A stretch of DNA of 40,311 bases from Rhizobium alarense (GCF_021555155.1 NZ_JAKGBU010000016.1:1-40311), one strand, 5' to 3'; positions 17,007 through 27,974 are shown, counted from the first letter of the stretch. Notes: generated from the sequence alone by a model not told the origin. Numbers and translations: made by a program.

Positions 17007-17249
17007 TCAGTCGAGTGCGATAGTGTAGTTCTCAATCACGGTGTTGGCCAGAAGCTTCTCGCACATGGCCTTGAGGTCGGCTTCGGCCCTGGCGCGATCC
17101 GCGGTTTCGAGCGCGAGGTCGAACACCTTGCCCTGGCGCACCTGGCCGACGCCGTCGAAGCCGAGGGTCCCGAGCGCGCCCTCGATCGCCTTGCCCTGCG
17201 GGTCGAGAACGCCGTTCTTGAGCGTCACCGTTACGCGTGCCTTGATCAT
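17007..17249 (-). CDS. purS: Phosphoribosylformylglycinamidine synthase subunit PurS
   Basis: This 80-aa small subunit bridges PurL and PurQ. It opens MIKARVTVTLKNGVLDPQGKA, the family signature, continues IEGALGTLGFDGVGQVRQGK, and ends in a conserved CEKLLANTVIENY. GAGGAAGAA directly precedes the ATG at 17249. It is 78 bases downstream of purC, same strand. Full family length. Confidence 0.96.
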   Translation of the reverse strand: MIKARVTVTLKNGVLDPQGKAIEGALGTLGFDGVGQVRQGKVFDLALETADRARAEADLKAMCEKLLANTVIENYTIALD

Positions 17250-17327
17250 TTCTTCCTCTTGCAAAACCGATGGTCGCTTGCCGGGTGCCGCGCGCTCGAC
17301 GGGCGAGGGCGGGCCTCCCGTCGACGA

Positions 17328-18092
17328 TTATTTCACCAGCACCGGACCGGTGCCCCGGATCGGCTCGTTCTCGTTCATGATGCCGAGCCGGCGGGCGACC
17401 TCCTGATAGGCCTCGAGCAGGCCGCCCATGTCGCGGCGGAAGCGGTCCTTGTCCATCTTCTCCTGGGTCGCGACGTCCCACAGCCGGCAGCTGTCGGGCG
17501 AGATCTCGTCGGCGATGATGATGCGCATCATGTCGCCCTCGTAGAGGCGGCCGCATTCGAGCTTGAAATCGACGAGCTGGATGCCGACGCCGAGGAAAAG
17601 GCCGGACAGGAAGTCGTTGACGCGGATGGCGAGCGCCATGATGTCGTCGAGTTCCTGCGGGCTCGCCCAGCCGAAGGCCGTGATGTGCTCCTCGGAGACG
17701 AGCGGGTCGTCGAGATTGTCGGCCTTGAAGTAGAATTCGATGATCGAGCGGGGCAGGACGGTGCCCTCATCGATGCCGAGGCGCTTCGACAGCGAGCCGG
17801 CCGCGACATTGCGCACGACGACGCCGAGCGGAATGATCTCCACTTCCTTGATCAGCTGCTCGCGCATGTTGAGGCGGCGGATGAAATGCGTCGGAATGCC
17901 CATCTTGTTGAGGTGGGTGAAGAGATATTCCGAGATGCGGTTGTTGAGCACGCCCTTGCCGTCGATGACGTCGTGCTTCTTCTTGTTGAAGGCGGTGGCG
18001 TCGTCCTTGAAGAACTGGATCAGCGTGCCCGGCTCGGGACCCTCATAGAGAATCTTGGCCTTGCCCTCGTAGATACGGCGGCGACGGTTCAT
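17328..18092 (-). CDS. purC: Phosphoribosylaminoimidazole-succinocarboxamide synthase
   Basis: This 254-aa SAICAR synthetase condenses CAIR with aspartate using ATP. Family segments are [23 protein letters not shown] (residues 8-30), the [19 protein letters not shown] region, and DFKLECGR followed by [14 protein letters not shown]. The ATG at 18092 is followed directly by an Arg-rich start ([10 protein letters not shown]). It heads the purC-purS-x-purQ block. A promoter candidate lies 60-85 bases upstream in the gap shared with the divergent zeta gene. Confidence 0.97.
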   Translation of the reverse strand: MNRRRRIYEGKAKILYEGPEPGTLIQFFKDDATAFNKKKHDVIDGKGVLNNRISEYLFTHLNKMGIPTHFIRRLNMREQLIKEVEIIPLGVVVRNVAAGSLSKRLGIDEGTVLPRSIIEFYFKADNLDDPLVSEEHITAFGWASPQELDDIMALAIRVNDFLSGLFLGVGIQLVDFKLECGRLYEGDMMRIIIADEISPDSCRLWDVATQEKMDKDRFRRDMGGLLEAYQEVARRLGIMNENEPIRGTGPVLVK

Positions 18093-18149
18093 GGATTTTT
18101 CTCTGTTGTTGGCGCGCTTGGGTCGCGCAGATGTCATTTCTTCCGCGCT

Positions 18150-18177
18150 CCATAAACGAATTGCGGCGGTTTCACAA
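18150..18177 (-). promoter_or_regulatory. Candidate promoter for purC
   Basis: On the minus strand TTGTGA (complement of 18172-18177) is followed 16 bases later by TTATGG (complement of 18150-18155). The same TTTATGGA string appears in the -10 region of the divergent promoter. No PurR box could be identified. Confidence 0.4.
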
Positions 18178-18240
18178 TCGGCGTCTCGCCGCTTCCCCCG
18201 TTTTCGGGACGGCGACCCGGCCGGCGCCGCGAAACTCCCG

Positions 18241-18273
18241 TTGCACTTTCGTCGTCCATTTGGTTTATGGACG
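18241..18273 (+). promoter_or_regulatory. Promoter for the zeta gene with overlapping inverted repeat
   Basis: TTGCAC (18241-18246) and TTTATG (18264-18269) are 17 bases apart. A perfect 7-bp inverted repeat, CGTCCAT (18253-18259) and ATGGACG (18267-18273), spans the spacer and -10 box, a possible operator. Confidence 0.5.
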
Positions 18274-18312
18274 GAGGCCCATGGGGTGAAAGAATCTACG
18301 GGAGTTCTGGAC

Positions 18313-18633
18313 ATGACGACGATGCAGGATCGCGAAAAGGCCTTCGAAGCCAAGTTCGCGCTCGACGAGGAACTGCGTTTCAAGGCGGAGGCGCGGCGCA
18401 ACAAACTCGTCGGGCTCTGGGCGGCGGGTCTTCTCGGCAAGACCGGCGACGAGGCCGACGCCTATGCCAAGGAGGTCGTTGCGGCGGATTTCGAGGAGGT
18501 CGGCCATGAGGACGTCGTGCGTAAGGTCAAGGCAGACCTCGATGCGGCCGGCGTCGGCAAGACCGAGGAGGAGATCCGCGTCCAGATGATCGAGTTGCTC
18601 GCGGTCGCGATCGCCCAGCTTGAGCAGGATTGA
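18313..18633 (+). CDS. F1-ATPase inhibitor subunit zeta (DUF1476)
   Basis: This 106-aa protein matches the alphaproteobacterial zeta subunit, first defined in Paracoccus denitrificans, which blocks reverse rotation of the F1 motor. The signature [20 protein letters not shown], followed by [17 protein letters not shown] at about residues 28-44, is nearly invariant. The N-terminal 15-20 residues form the inhibitory segment in characterised homologues. Degree of inhibition varies between species and cannot be judged here. The ATG at 18313 is chosen because homology starts at MTTMQDRE. It has its own promoter and a strong terminator. An F1 assembly chaperone gene (ATP12) is 7.7 kb away. Confidence 0.9.
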   Translation: MTTMQDREKAFEAKFALDEELRFKAEARRNKLVGLWAAGLLGKTGDEADAYAKEVVAADFEEVGHEDVVRKVKADLDAAGVGKTEEEIRVQMIELLAVAIAQLEQD

Positions 18634-18659
18634 ACGGCGGCCGGTTTCGATGTCGCGTG

Positions 18660-18700
18660 AAAACCCCCGCTCCGGCGTGTCCGGAGCGGGGGTTTTCTTT
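18660..18700. terminator. Strong bidirectional rho-independent terminator
   Basis: A perfect 16-bp stem pairs AAAACCCCCGCTCCGG (18660-18675) with CCGGAGCGGGGGTTTT (18681-18696) around a 5-base loop. T runs exit in both directions, so it serves both the zeta gene (plus) and gcvP (minus, stop at 18733). Confidence 0.93.
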
Positions 18701-18732
18701 GTCGGCCTCTTCGATCTCCCGGCCTCGGCCGG

Positions 18733-21602
<2,870 letters not shown>

Positions 21603-21603
<1 letters not shown>

Positions 21604-21965
21604 CAGCCGACAAGCTCCTTGTAGGCGGCGTCGTCCAGCAGGCCGTCGGCATCGGCGGGGTTTTTCAGCTTCAGCTTGAAGAACCAGCCGTCGCCCTGCG
21701 GCGCGCTGTTGACCAGCGACGGGTCGGCGGTGATCGCCTCGTTGACCGCGACGATCTCCCCGTCGAGCGGGCAATAGACATCGGAGGCGGCCTTGACGGA
21801 TTCGACGGTCGCGGCGTTGTCACCCTTCGAGAAGGAGGCGCCGACCGCCGGCAGTTCGACGAAGACGAGGTCGCCGAGCTGTTCGGCCGCATGCGAGGTG
21901 ATGCCGACGACGGCCGTGTCGCCCTCGATCTTCAGCCACTCGTGTTCTTCGGTAAATCTGAGCAT
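21603..21965 (-). CDS. gcvH: Glycine cleavage system H protein
   Basis: This 120-aa lipoyl carrier shuttles the aminomethyl group between GcvP, GcvT and the L protein. The lipoylated lysine is K58 in [29 protein letters not shown] is a family signature. It starts 15 bases after gcvT. LipB, needed for its lipoylation, is encoded at 35.4-36.1 kb in this window. Confidence 0.97.
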
Positions 21966-21980
21966 GACGAACCTTTCTGG

Positions 21981-23120
21981 TCAGCGTTTGAACGTGTTCT
22001 TGACGAAGGGCAGGGCGGCCACCGTCACGGGAAGGAATTTTCCGCGCACGCCGGCAAAGAGCGGCGTGCCGGGGGCGGCGCGGTCGAGGGAGACATAGCC
22101 CATCGCCACGGGGCCGTCGGCGCTCGGGCCGAAGCCGCCCGAGGTGACGGTGCCGACGACGTCCTCGCCCTCCGGATCGGCGGCGAGCACCGCGCCGCCG
22201 CGCACCGGTGCGCGGCCCTCGGCCTTCAGGCCGACGCGGCGGCGCTCGGCACCCTTGTCGAGTTGCGGCAGGATGACGCCGGCGCCGGGAAAGCCGCCCG
22301 CGCGGGCGCCGCCCGCGCGGCGGGTCTTCTGGATCGCCCATTCGAGTGCCGCCTCGGCCGGCGTCGTTGCCGTGTCGATGTCGTTGCCGTAGAGGCAGAG
22401 GCCCGCCTCGAGGCGCAGCGAATCGCGGGCGCCGAGCCCGATCGGCAGCACGTCCGGATGGTCGAGGAGGCGGCGGCAGACCTGCTCGGCGAGTGCTGCC
22501 GGCATCGAGATCTCGAACCCGTCCTCGCCGGTATAGCCGGAGCGGGAGACGATACAGTCGGCATCGTGCAGGTCGCAGGCCCTGACGTCCATGAAGCGCA
22601 TCGAGGCGACGTCGGCCCACAGTTCGGCGAGCACCGCCTCGGCATGCGGCCCCTGCAGGGCGATGAGCGCCCGGTCGTCATGCAGCGTCAGCTCGCAGGC
22701 ATCGCCGATCTTCGCCTTCATATGGGCGAAATCGGCCTCCTTGCAGGCGGCATTGACGACCACGTAGAAATGGTCGCCGCGATTGGCGATCATCAGGTCG
22801 TCGAGGATGCCGCCCTGGTCGTTGGTGAAGAGCGCATAGCGCTGGCGGCCCTCGGCAAGGCCGAGCACGTCGACCGGCACCAGCGTTTCGAGTGCACGCG
22901 CCGCGTCGGCATTGTCGCCGGAGCGCGCGCGGACCGTCACCTGGCCCATATGCGAGACGTCGAACAGGCCGGCTGCCGTGCGGGTGTGGAGATGTTCCTT
23001 CATCACGCCGGCGGCATATTGCACCGGCATCTCGTAGCCGGCGAACGGCACCATGCGGGCGCCGAGCGACAGGTTCAGTGCGTGAAGCGGGGTTTTCTTG
23101 AGCTCAGACGTTCCGTCCAA
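21981..23120 (-). CDS. gcvT: Aminomethyltransferase (glycine cleavage T protein)
   Basis: This 379-aa protein transfers the methylene group to tetrahydrofolate and releases ammonia. Signatures are LKKTPLHALNLSLGARMVPFAGYEMP near the N-terminus (residues 7-32), the FDVSHMGQ folate-site segment, and SRSGYTGEDGFEI. The start is inferred to be TTG at 23120: it lies seven bases after a GGAGG, and its length fits the family. The only other in-frame start candidate lies further upstream with no ribosome site. This start region is embedded in a hairpin that could sequester the ribosome site, downstream of a tandem glycine riboswitch. Confidence 0.93.
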   Translation of the reverse strand: MDGTSELKKTPLHALNLSLGARMVPFAGYEMPVQYAAGVMKEHLHTRTAAGLFDVSHMGQVTVRARSGDNADAARALETLVPVDVLGLAEGRQRYALFTNDQGGILDDLMIANRGDHFYVVVNAACKEADFAHMKAKIGDACELTLHDDRALIALQGPHAEAVLAELWADVASMRFMDVRACDLHDADCIVSRSGYTGEDGFEISMPAALAEQVCRRLLDHPDVLPIGLGARDSLRLEAGLCLYGNDIDTATTPAEAALEWAIQKTRRAGGARAGGFPGAGVILPQLDKGAERRRVGLKAEGRAPVRGGAVLAADPEGEDVVGTVTSGGFGPSADGPVAMGYVSLDRAAPGTPLFAGVRGKFLPVTVAALPFVKNTFKR

Positions 23121-23164
23121 AAGGCGCCCTCCAGTCTCTTGGCGCCTTCCGCGGGAACGGCGCC
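23121..23164 (-). promoter_or_regulatory. Riboswitch expression platform with three GGCGCC copies
   Basis: Self-complementary GGCGCC occurs at 23159-23164, 23141-23146 and 23123-23128. On the transcript, copies 1 and 2 can form a long stem (with inner TTCC/GGAA pairing around CGC). Alternatively copies 2 and 3 form an 8-bp stem, AAGGCGCC and GGCGCCTT, that takes in half of the GGAGGG ribosome site and abuts the TTG start. The two pairings exclude each other. The switch role is inferred. Confidence 0.6.
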
Positions 23165-23206
23165 GGCTCACAATTTGGGCGCGGCTGCGCCCTTCTCCTG
23201 AGCCCC

Positions 23207-23356
23207 CTCTGTCCTTGCGCCTGAGATTGTTATCCCTTCGGCGAGCGCGCGTGGCACTTCTCTCCAGAGTCCTGTCGGCACCTTGCTGGTCCTTTTGCCT
23301 GAGAGTTTCCGGGGCGGTTGCTCCTTCGGCACCGGGTGAATCCGGTTTCTCCCAGC
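23207..23356 (-). ncRNA. Tandem glycine riboswitch (gcvT element)
   Basis: Two glycine aptamers lie in series on the minus strand ahead of gcvT. Aptamer 1 (23285-23356) closes with GCTGG and CCAGC. It carries GGGAGAAAC, then the conserved CTCAGGCAAAAGGACCAGC. Aptamer 2 (23207-23269) closes with CTCTG and CAGAG and contains CTCTGGAGAGAAGTGCC and CTCAGGCGCAAGGACAGAG. Both have the consensus CAGG-AAGGACAG core. The 15-base linker is of usual length. Ligand glycine is expected to turn on gcvTHP. Downstream hairpins at 23121-23192 form the likely expression platform. Confidence 0.95.
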
Positions 23357-23368
23357 GAGGTCCGGGTC

Positions 23369-23397
23369 AGATAACGGCGTCGACGACCGTTTGGCAA
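23369..23397 (-). promoter_or_regulatory. Promoter of the gcvTHP operon
   Basis: TTGCCA (complement of 23392-23397) and TTATCT (complement of 23369-23374) are 17 bases apart. Transcription would start near 23362, a few bases before aptamer 1, producing a leader of about 240 bases. Confidence 0.65.
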
Positions 23398-23450
23398 GAG
23401 CCTCGTGTCGCGCAGGAACACATTTTTGTCGCCACCGGGCGACAGGCGAT

Positions 23451-23478
23451 GAAAAGAAAAAGCGGCCGAAGGGGCCGC
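23451..23478 (-). terminator. Rho-independent terminator of the 93-aa gene
   Basis: GCGGCC (23462-23467) and GGCCGC (23473-23478) form a stem with a 5-base loop. The minus-strand exit is TTTTTCTTTTC. It lies about 30 bases after the stop at 23507 and separates that gene from the gcvT promoter. Confidence 0.8.
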
Positions 23479-23506
23479 CTGGAAGGGGGAGTCGGTCGGG
23501 GGAGGT

Positions 23507-23788
23507 TCAGACGTCTTCGGATGCGCCGTTCTGGGCGTAGCTCTGTTCGACCTCGGCGAGCGTCGCCTCGGCCTGCCGGGGCATGGTGATCAGCGCAAGC
23601 GCAAGCGCCGGCGGCGTGATGACCGTCAGATACGCCTTCTGCTGCGCATCGCCCGACGTCTTCGTCTGCTCGCTCCAGGCGGCGATCTTCTGCTCGAACA
23701 GGCTCTGCGCGGACGACTTGACGTTCGTGCGGAAGCCCTGGGCAGCGGCGGCGGCGGTGCTTGGTGAAACGGTTATGATCTGCGTCAT
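23507..23788 (-). CDS. Small protein of unknown function
   Basis: This 93-aa protein begins MTQIITVSPSTAAAAAQGFR and contains a mid-section AYLTVITPPALALALITMPRQ that is hydrophobic enough to be a membrane-associated segment (about residues 53-69). The acidic tail is QNGASEDV. No family is recognised. It is monocistronic: terminator downstream, divergent AT-rich gap upstream. Initiation at 23788 is the only clear ATG. Confidence 0.65.
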   Translation of the reverse strand: MTQIITVSPSTAAAAAQGFRTNVKSSAQSLFEQKIAAWSEQTKTSGDAQQKAYLTVITPPALALALITMPRQAEATLAEVEQSYAQNGASEDV

Positions 23789-24025
23789 CGACGGTGCGCG
23801 GTTCTGGTTGTGGCTGACGCAACGTTACCATCCGGGCATTGCCGCATCGCTAAATGAATCGAATGTAATTTAGTAAACTTTTATCGATTGCGTCGGGGCG
23901 GCGACAGGGCAGCCCCGGGTCCTTGCGCCCTGTACGCACGGGCGGATTTCGGCCATAAAGCGGCGAGACGAGGGAAGCGCCGCCTGCGGCGTCAACAAGG
24001 CCGCATCCGGCGGCGGAGTGAAGCG

Positions 24026-24262
24026 ATGAAACCGATTTTTGTCCAGTTGCAATGTGCCCCCGGCAAGACCTACGAGGTCGCCGATGCGCTCTATGCGACG
24101 GAGCTCGTGTCCGAACTCTATTCGACCAGCGGCGACTACGATCTCCTGCTCAAGATCTATGTCGAGAGCGAGGAGGACATCGGCAAATTCATCAACGACC
24201 ACATCGCAACCATTCCCGGCATCGTGCGCTCGCTGACGACGCTCACCTTCCGCGCCTTCTGA
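24026..24262 (+). CDS. Stand-alone Lrp/AsnC ligand-binding (RAM) domain protein
   Basis: This 78-aa protein comprises only the alpha-beta RAM domain of Lrp/AsnC regulators, with no DNA-binding helix-turn-helix. The signatures are FVQLQCAPGKTYEVADALY, STSGDYDLLLKIYVES and IPGIVRSLTTLTF. Such proteins oligomerise and bind amino acids. Their partners are generally unknown and could include full-length Lrp proteins elsewhere. The ATG at 24026 follows a GGCGGAGTGAAG ribosome-site region. The 237-base gap before it is AT-rich around 23850-23885 and may hold promoters for both divergent genes, but none is clear. Confidence 0.88.
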   Translation: MKPIFVQLQCAPGKTYEVADALYATELVSELYSTSGDYDLLLKIYVESEEDIGKFINDHIATIPGIVRSLTTLTFRAF

Positions 24263-24329
24263 CGCGCCGGCCGAACCTTCCCACGCGTCGCCACATGCGC
24301 TAAGAGCGCGGCAACGAAAGAAGGCGACG

Positions 24330-25322
24330 ATGGCAGGCATAGAACACAGGCAGGTGGACGCGGACGAGGCGGGCATGCGGCTCGACCGCTGGTTCAAGCT
24401 GCATTATCCGGGGCTCGGTTTCGGCCAGTTGCAGAAGCTTCTGCGCTCCGGCCAGGTGCGCGTCGACGGCGGGCGCGCCAAAACGGACCTGCGCGTGCAG
24501 CCGGGGCAGATGGTGCGCATTCCGCCGATGGGCGTCGACGGCAGGGAAAAGGCGGGCGGGCCGATCGCCGGACGCGACCTCCGGCATTCGCCCGACGGCG
24601 AGCTTCTGTCGCGCATGCTGCTGCACGAGGACGACAAGGTCTTCGTCCTCAACAAGCCGGCCGGCATCGCGGTGCAGGGCGGCTCCGGCGTCACCCGGCA
24701 CATCGACAAGATGCTGGAGGCCTGGACGAGCCCGAAGGGCGAGAAGCCGCGCCTCGTGCACCGCATCGACCGCGACACGTCCGGCGTTCTCGTCGTCGCC
24801 CGCACGCGCGGCGCGGCGCAGAAGCTGACGGCCGCCTTCCGCGAGCGCGACACGAAGAAGACCTACTGGGCGCTCGTCAAGGGCGTGCCGCGCAAGCGCG
24901 AGGACAAGATCTCGACCTGGCTGGTGAAGGAAGCGACGCCGGACGGCGACCGCATGCGCATCGCCAAACACGGCGAGGACGGCGCCGACCACGCCGTCTC
25001 CTACTACCGGGTCGTCGAACAGGCCGGGCAGAACTTCGCCTGGCTCGAGATGGAACCCTATACCGGCCGCACGCACCAGCTGCGCGTTCACGCGCTGCAT
25101 ATCGGTCATCCGATCCTCGGCGATCCGAAATATTTCGAGGCGGACGTCAACTGGGACTTTCCGGGCGGCGTGCAGAACCGCCTGCATCTGCATGCCCGGC
25201 ACATCGACATTCCGCATCCTTCCGGCGGGCGGCTCCGCGTGACGGCGCCGCTGCCGCCGCACATGGTGCAGACCTGGAACCTTTTCGGCTTCGACCAGAA
25301 CGCCGTTGGCGGGGACGACTGA
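24330..25322 (+). CDS. RluA-family pseudouridine synthase
   Basis: This 330-aa enzyme isomerises uridine to pseudouridine in RNA, most likely 23S rRNA (RluC/RluD-like). The N-terminal S4 domain is residues 12-68 (RLDRWFKLHYPGLGFGQLQKL). The catalytic domain contains D147 in HRIDRDTSG and GRTHQLRVHAL. A Lys/Arg-rich insert PRKREDKISTW is present. The stop and the HAD start share an A (TGATG). The order RluA, HAD phosphatase, ATP12 chaperone is recurrent in alphaproteobacteria. Exact rRNA site is not determinable. Confidence 0.92.
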   Translation: MAGIEHRQVDADEAGMRLDRWFKLHYPGLGFGQLQKLLRSGQVRVDGGRAKTDLRVQPGQMVRIPPMGVDGREKAGGPIAGRDLRHSPDGELLSRMLLHEDDKVFVLNKPAGIAVQGGSGVTRHIDKMLEAWTSPKGEKPRLVHRIDRDTSGVLVVARTRGAAQKLTAAFRERDTKKTYWALVKGVPRKREDKISTWLVKEATPDGDRMRIAKHGEDGADHAVSYYRVVEQAGQNFAWLEMEPYTGRTHQLRVHALHIGHPILGDPKYFEADVNWDFPGGVQNRLHLHARHIDIPHPSGGRLRVTAPLPPHMVQTWNLFGFDQNAVGGDD

Positions 25323-25987
25323 TGCGGCTCGTTCTCTTCGACTGCGACGGCACGCTGGTCGACAGCGCGGCCCTCATCCACGAGGTCATGGCCCGCACAT
25401 TTGCCGATTTCGGCAAGGTTCGGCCGGCGATCGGCGACACGAAGGCGATCATCGGGTTGACCCTCGACATCGCGATCGCCCGCCTGCAGGGCAAGCCGCA
25501 TGTCGACAAGGAGGCGCTGGCGATGACCGCGCATTACAAGGCGAGCTATGCCGGGGTGCGGGGGGAGCCGGGCCTGGAAGAGCCGCTTTTCGCGGGCATC
25601 GCACCGCTGATCGGGACACTGGAGCGGCGGGACGACCTGATCCTCGGCGCCGTCACCGGCAAGTCGCGGCGCGGCCTCGACCTGATCCGCGCGAGCCACG
25701 GCCTGGAGAAGACCTTCGTCGTGTCGCGCACCGCCGACGACTGCCCCTCCAAGCCGCACCCGGCCATGGTGACGGAATGCTGCCTGGAGGCGGGCATCGA
25801 TGCCGCCGCGACCCTTGTCGTCGGCGACGCGATCTACGATATGCAGATGGCGAAGGCTGCCGGCGCGACGGCGATCGGCGTCGCCTGGGGCTATGCGAGC
25901 GTGCCCGAGCTTATTGCCGCCGGCGCCGACCACATCCTGAGAGAGCCGGCCGACCTCGTCGACTGGCTGGAGCGAAGCGATGCGTGA
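25322..25987 (+). CDS. HAD-family hydrolase (phosphoglycolate phosphatase-like)
   Basis: This 221-aa protein has motif I FDCDGTLVDS at residues 6-15 with nucleophile D8, motif III in SKPHP, and motif IV GDAIYDMQMAK. The alpha-helical cap in residues 20-90 makes it a subfamily I HAD, like Gph. Substrate is unknown. It is translationally coupled to the RluA-family gene upstream (TGATG) and overlaps the ATP12 gene downstream by eight bases. Confidence 0.9.
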   Translation: MRLVLFDCDGTLVDSAALIHEVMARTFADFGKVRPAIGDTKAIIGLTLDIAIARLQGKPHVDKEALAMTAHYKASYAGVRGEPGLEEPLFAGIAPLIGTLERRDDLILGAVTGKSRRGLDLIRASHGLEKTFVVSRTADDCPSKPHPAMVTECCLEAGIDAAATLVVGDAIYDMQMAKAAGATAIGVAWGYASVPELIAAGADHILREPADLVDWLERSDA

Positions 25988-26765
25988 CATTTTGAGCGAC
26001 CCTGCGGCCGAGACCAGCGATCCCGATCCGGTGCGCCGCGCCCAGATCCAGATGAAGCGGCCGCTGCCGAAGCGGTTCTACAAGACGGCGACGACGGGAT
26101 CGGGACCGGACGGCTTTTGCGTGCTGCTCGATGGGCGCGGCGTGCGCACCCCGGGCAAGCGGCCGCTCGCGGTCGAAAGCGAGGCGCTCGCCGGACGGAT
26201 GAGGGACGAATGGGAGGCGCAGGCCGAGGTGATCGATCCGGCGGCGATGCCGGTGACGCGTCTCGTCAACACGGCGCTCGACGGCGTGGCCGACAACCTT
26301 GACGCCGTGCGCGACGAGATCGTGCGCTTCGCCGGCACCGACCTCGTCTGCTACCGCGCCGAGGGACCCGAGGGTCTGGTGGCGCGCCAGCGCGACGGCT
26401 GGGATCCGGTGATCGCCTGGGCGGCGGAGGCGCATGGCGCCCGCTTCATCCTCGCCGAGGGTGTCATCCACCAGGCGCAGCCGGCGCCGGCGCTCGCCGC
26501 CTTCGAGCGGGCGCTCGACCGCCACCGGGCGCCGCTGGTGCTTACCTGCCTGCACACGGCGACGACGCTCACCGGTTCCGCGATCCTCGCGCTGGCGCTT
26601 GCCGACGGCAGACTCGACGCGGAGACGATCTGGTCGCTTGCCCATATTGACGAGGACTGGCAAATCGAGCATTGGGGCACCGACGAGGAGGCCTTTCGCC
26701 GGCGCGAAGCGCGCTGGCAGGAGATGAAGGTCGCCTCCGACGTCTTGAAACTCTGCCGCGCCTGA
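25980..26765 (+). CDS. ATP12-family F1-ATPase assembly chaperone
   Basis: This 261-aa protein matches ATP12, which in mitochondria protects the free F1 alpha subunit before assembly. Alphaproteobacterial versions are widespread. Signatures are RRFYK-like KRFYKTATTG, LDGRGVRTPGKRPL, PVTRLVNTALDGV and the C-terminal DEDWQIEHWGTDEEA containing the conserved Glu. The start overlaps the HAD gene by eight bases. Together with the zeta inhibitor in this window it adds a second F1-ATPase accessory factor. Confidence 0.93.
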   Translation: MRDILSDPAAETSDPDPVRRAQIQMKRPLPKRFYKTATTGSGPDGFCVLLDGRGVRTPGKRPLAVESEALAGRMRDEWEAQAEVIDPAAMPVTRLVNTALDGVADNLDAVRDEIVRFAGTDLVCYRAEGPEGLVARQRDGWDPVIAWAAEAHGARFILAEGVIHQAQPAPALAAFERALDRHRAPLVLTCLHTATTLTGSAILALALADGRLDAETIWSLAHIDEDWQIEHWGTDEEAFRRREARWQEMKVASDVLKLCRA

Positions 26766-26814
26766 CGCGCCGTGTCCTCCCTCGGGTGGACAACCAGTAC
26801 CGGAACCGACCCGA

Positions 26815-27495
26815 ATGCCCACAATTCCCGTCCGCCATGCCCTTTCGCTTCTTGCGACGATCGCCCTGCTGTTTTTTCCGGCCGCCGGCCTTCGCGCCGA
26901 GACGTTGAAGGATATCCGGAAGATTGCCGTGAGCGGCGATGCGAGCGTGCCGGCGAGCCTCATCAAGACGGCGGAACGGCAGCTGAAGCAGGCGGTGCGC
27001 GGCACCAGGCGGCCGGTTTCGCTGGAGCGCGTCACCATGGAGGTGACGCTGTCCGACGTAACGAAGGGCAGGGGCGCGGCCGAGGGGCGCAATTCGGCGA
27101 CGGTCAGCGTAGACCTTGTCGATGCCCGTGGCGTGGCCGTCGACAGCGACCGCTTCGCGGTCAACAGCTTCATGCCGGCGGCGAAGGGGCAGGACCGCGC
27201 GCTCGCCCAGGCCATCGCCCAGCGGCTGGCGATCGCCTATCACCTTGCGGCGCCGAAGCCGGTTGCCGACTGGGGCAAGCGCCCGGGCAAGGGTCGCAAG
27301 AGCGCGGAGGGGTCGCAGCGCCGCGTCCGGCACCAGACCGCCGCAGCGCACGCCACGACCGCCGAACCGGTGATCATTCCGACGGCGGCGGCGCTCACCG
27401 TCCGCTCGCGCACCCGCACGACGGGCGGAACGGCGGAAAAGGCGGCGACCGCGAAACAGCCCTGCGTCGTCACTCTGACGGCGAGTTGCAACTGA
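26815..27495 (+). CDS. Secreted protein of unknown function
   Basis: This 226-aa precursor has a signal peptide at residues 1-28 (SLLATIALLFFPAAGLRA/ET). Residues 30-140 look like a compact alpha-beta domain with alternating strands (VTMEVTLSDV, ATVSVDLVDA) and a helix (ALAQAIAQRLAIAYHLA). The C-terminal 85 residues are basic and low in complexity, ending in a CVVTLTASCN motif with a Cys pair. No family recognised. It lies 50 bases after the ATP12 gene and could share its transcript. Ribosome site is weak. Confidence 0.75.
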   Translation: MPTIPVRHALSLLATIALLFFPAAGLRAETLKDIRKIAVSGDASVPASLIKTAERQLKQAVRGTRRPVSLERVTMEVTLSDVTKGRGAAEGRNSATVSVDLVDARGVAVDSDRFAVNSFMPAAKGQDRALAQAIAQRLAIAYHLAAPKPVADWGKRPGKGRKSAEGSQRRVRHQTAAAHATTAEPVIIPTAAALTVRSRTRTTGGTAEKAATAKQPCVVTLTASCN

Positions 27496-27575
27496 GCCGC
27501 CTGCCGGGCAATCTGCATTTCCAGGCAATGAAGAGTCGGCTTTCCGCCGCGATCGCCGGCAGGGGAGGCACGGAG

Positions 27576-27974
27576 ATGGCCCTTTTCGACAGTCTTGCGG
27601 CCTACCGGCCGATGGCGCTCGCGGCGCTGCGGATCATGACGGCGCTGCAGTTCATCGAGCACGGCACGCAGAAATTCGTCAACTTCCCGCCGGCCGCCGT
27701 GCCCTTCGGCGACCTCATGAACCTGATCGGTGTCGCGGGTCTCCTGGAGGTGGCCGGCGGTGCGCTCATCCTCGCCGGCCTGTTCACGCGGCCGACCGCC
27801 TTCGTGCTGTCCGGCTTCATGGCGGTCGCCTATTTCGTGGCGCACATGCCGGCGGACTTCTTCCCGGTCAACAATCGCGGCGACGCGGCGATCTCCTTCT
27901 GCTTCATCTTCCTCTATCTGGTCTTCGCCGGACCGGGTGCCCTTGCGCTCGACAACCGGCGCAAGACGGCCTGA
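27576..27974 (+). CDS. DoxX family membrane protein
   Basis: This 132-aa protein has four predicted membrane helices. DoxX signatures are IMTALQFIEHGTQKF near residue 20, LIGVAGLLEVAGGALILAGLFTRP, FVLSGFMAVAYFVAHMP and FLYLVFAGPGALALD. DoxX proteins are quinone-linked or redox-stress proteins of the inner membrane, function here unassigned. The GGAG before the ATG at 27576 is well placed. The gene ends seven bases before a long palindromic element. Confidence 0.88.
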   Translation: MALFDSLAAYRPMALAALRIMTALQFIEHGTQKFVNFPPAAVPFGDLMNLIGVAGLLEVAGGALILAGLFTRPTAFVLSGFMAVAYFVAHMPADFFPVNNRGDAAISFCFIFLYLVFAGPGALALDNRRKTA

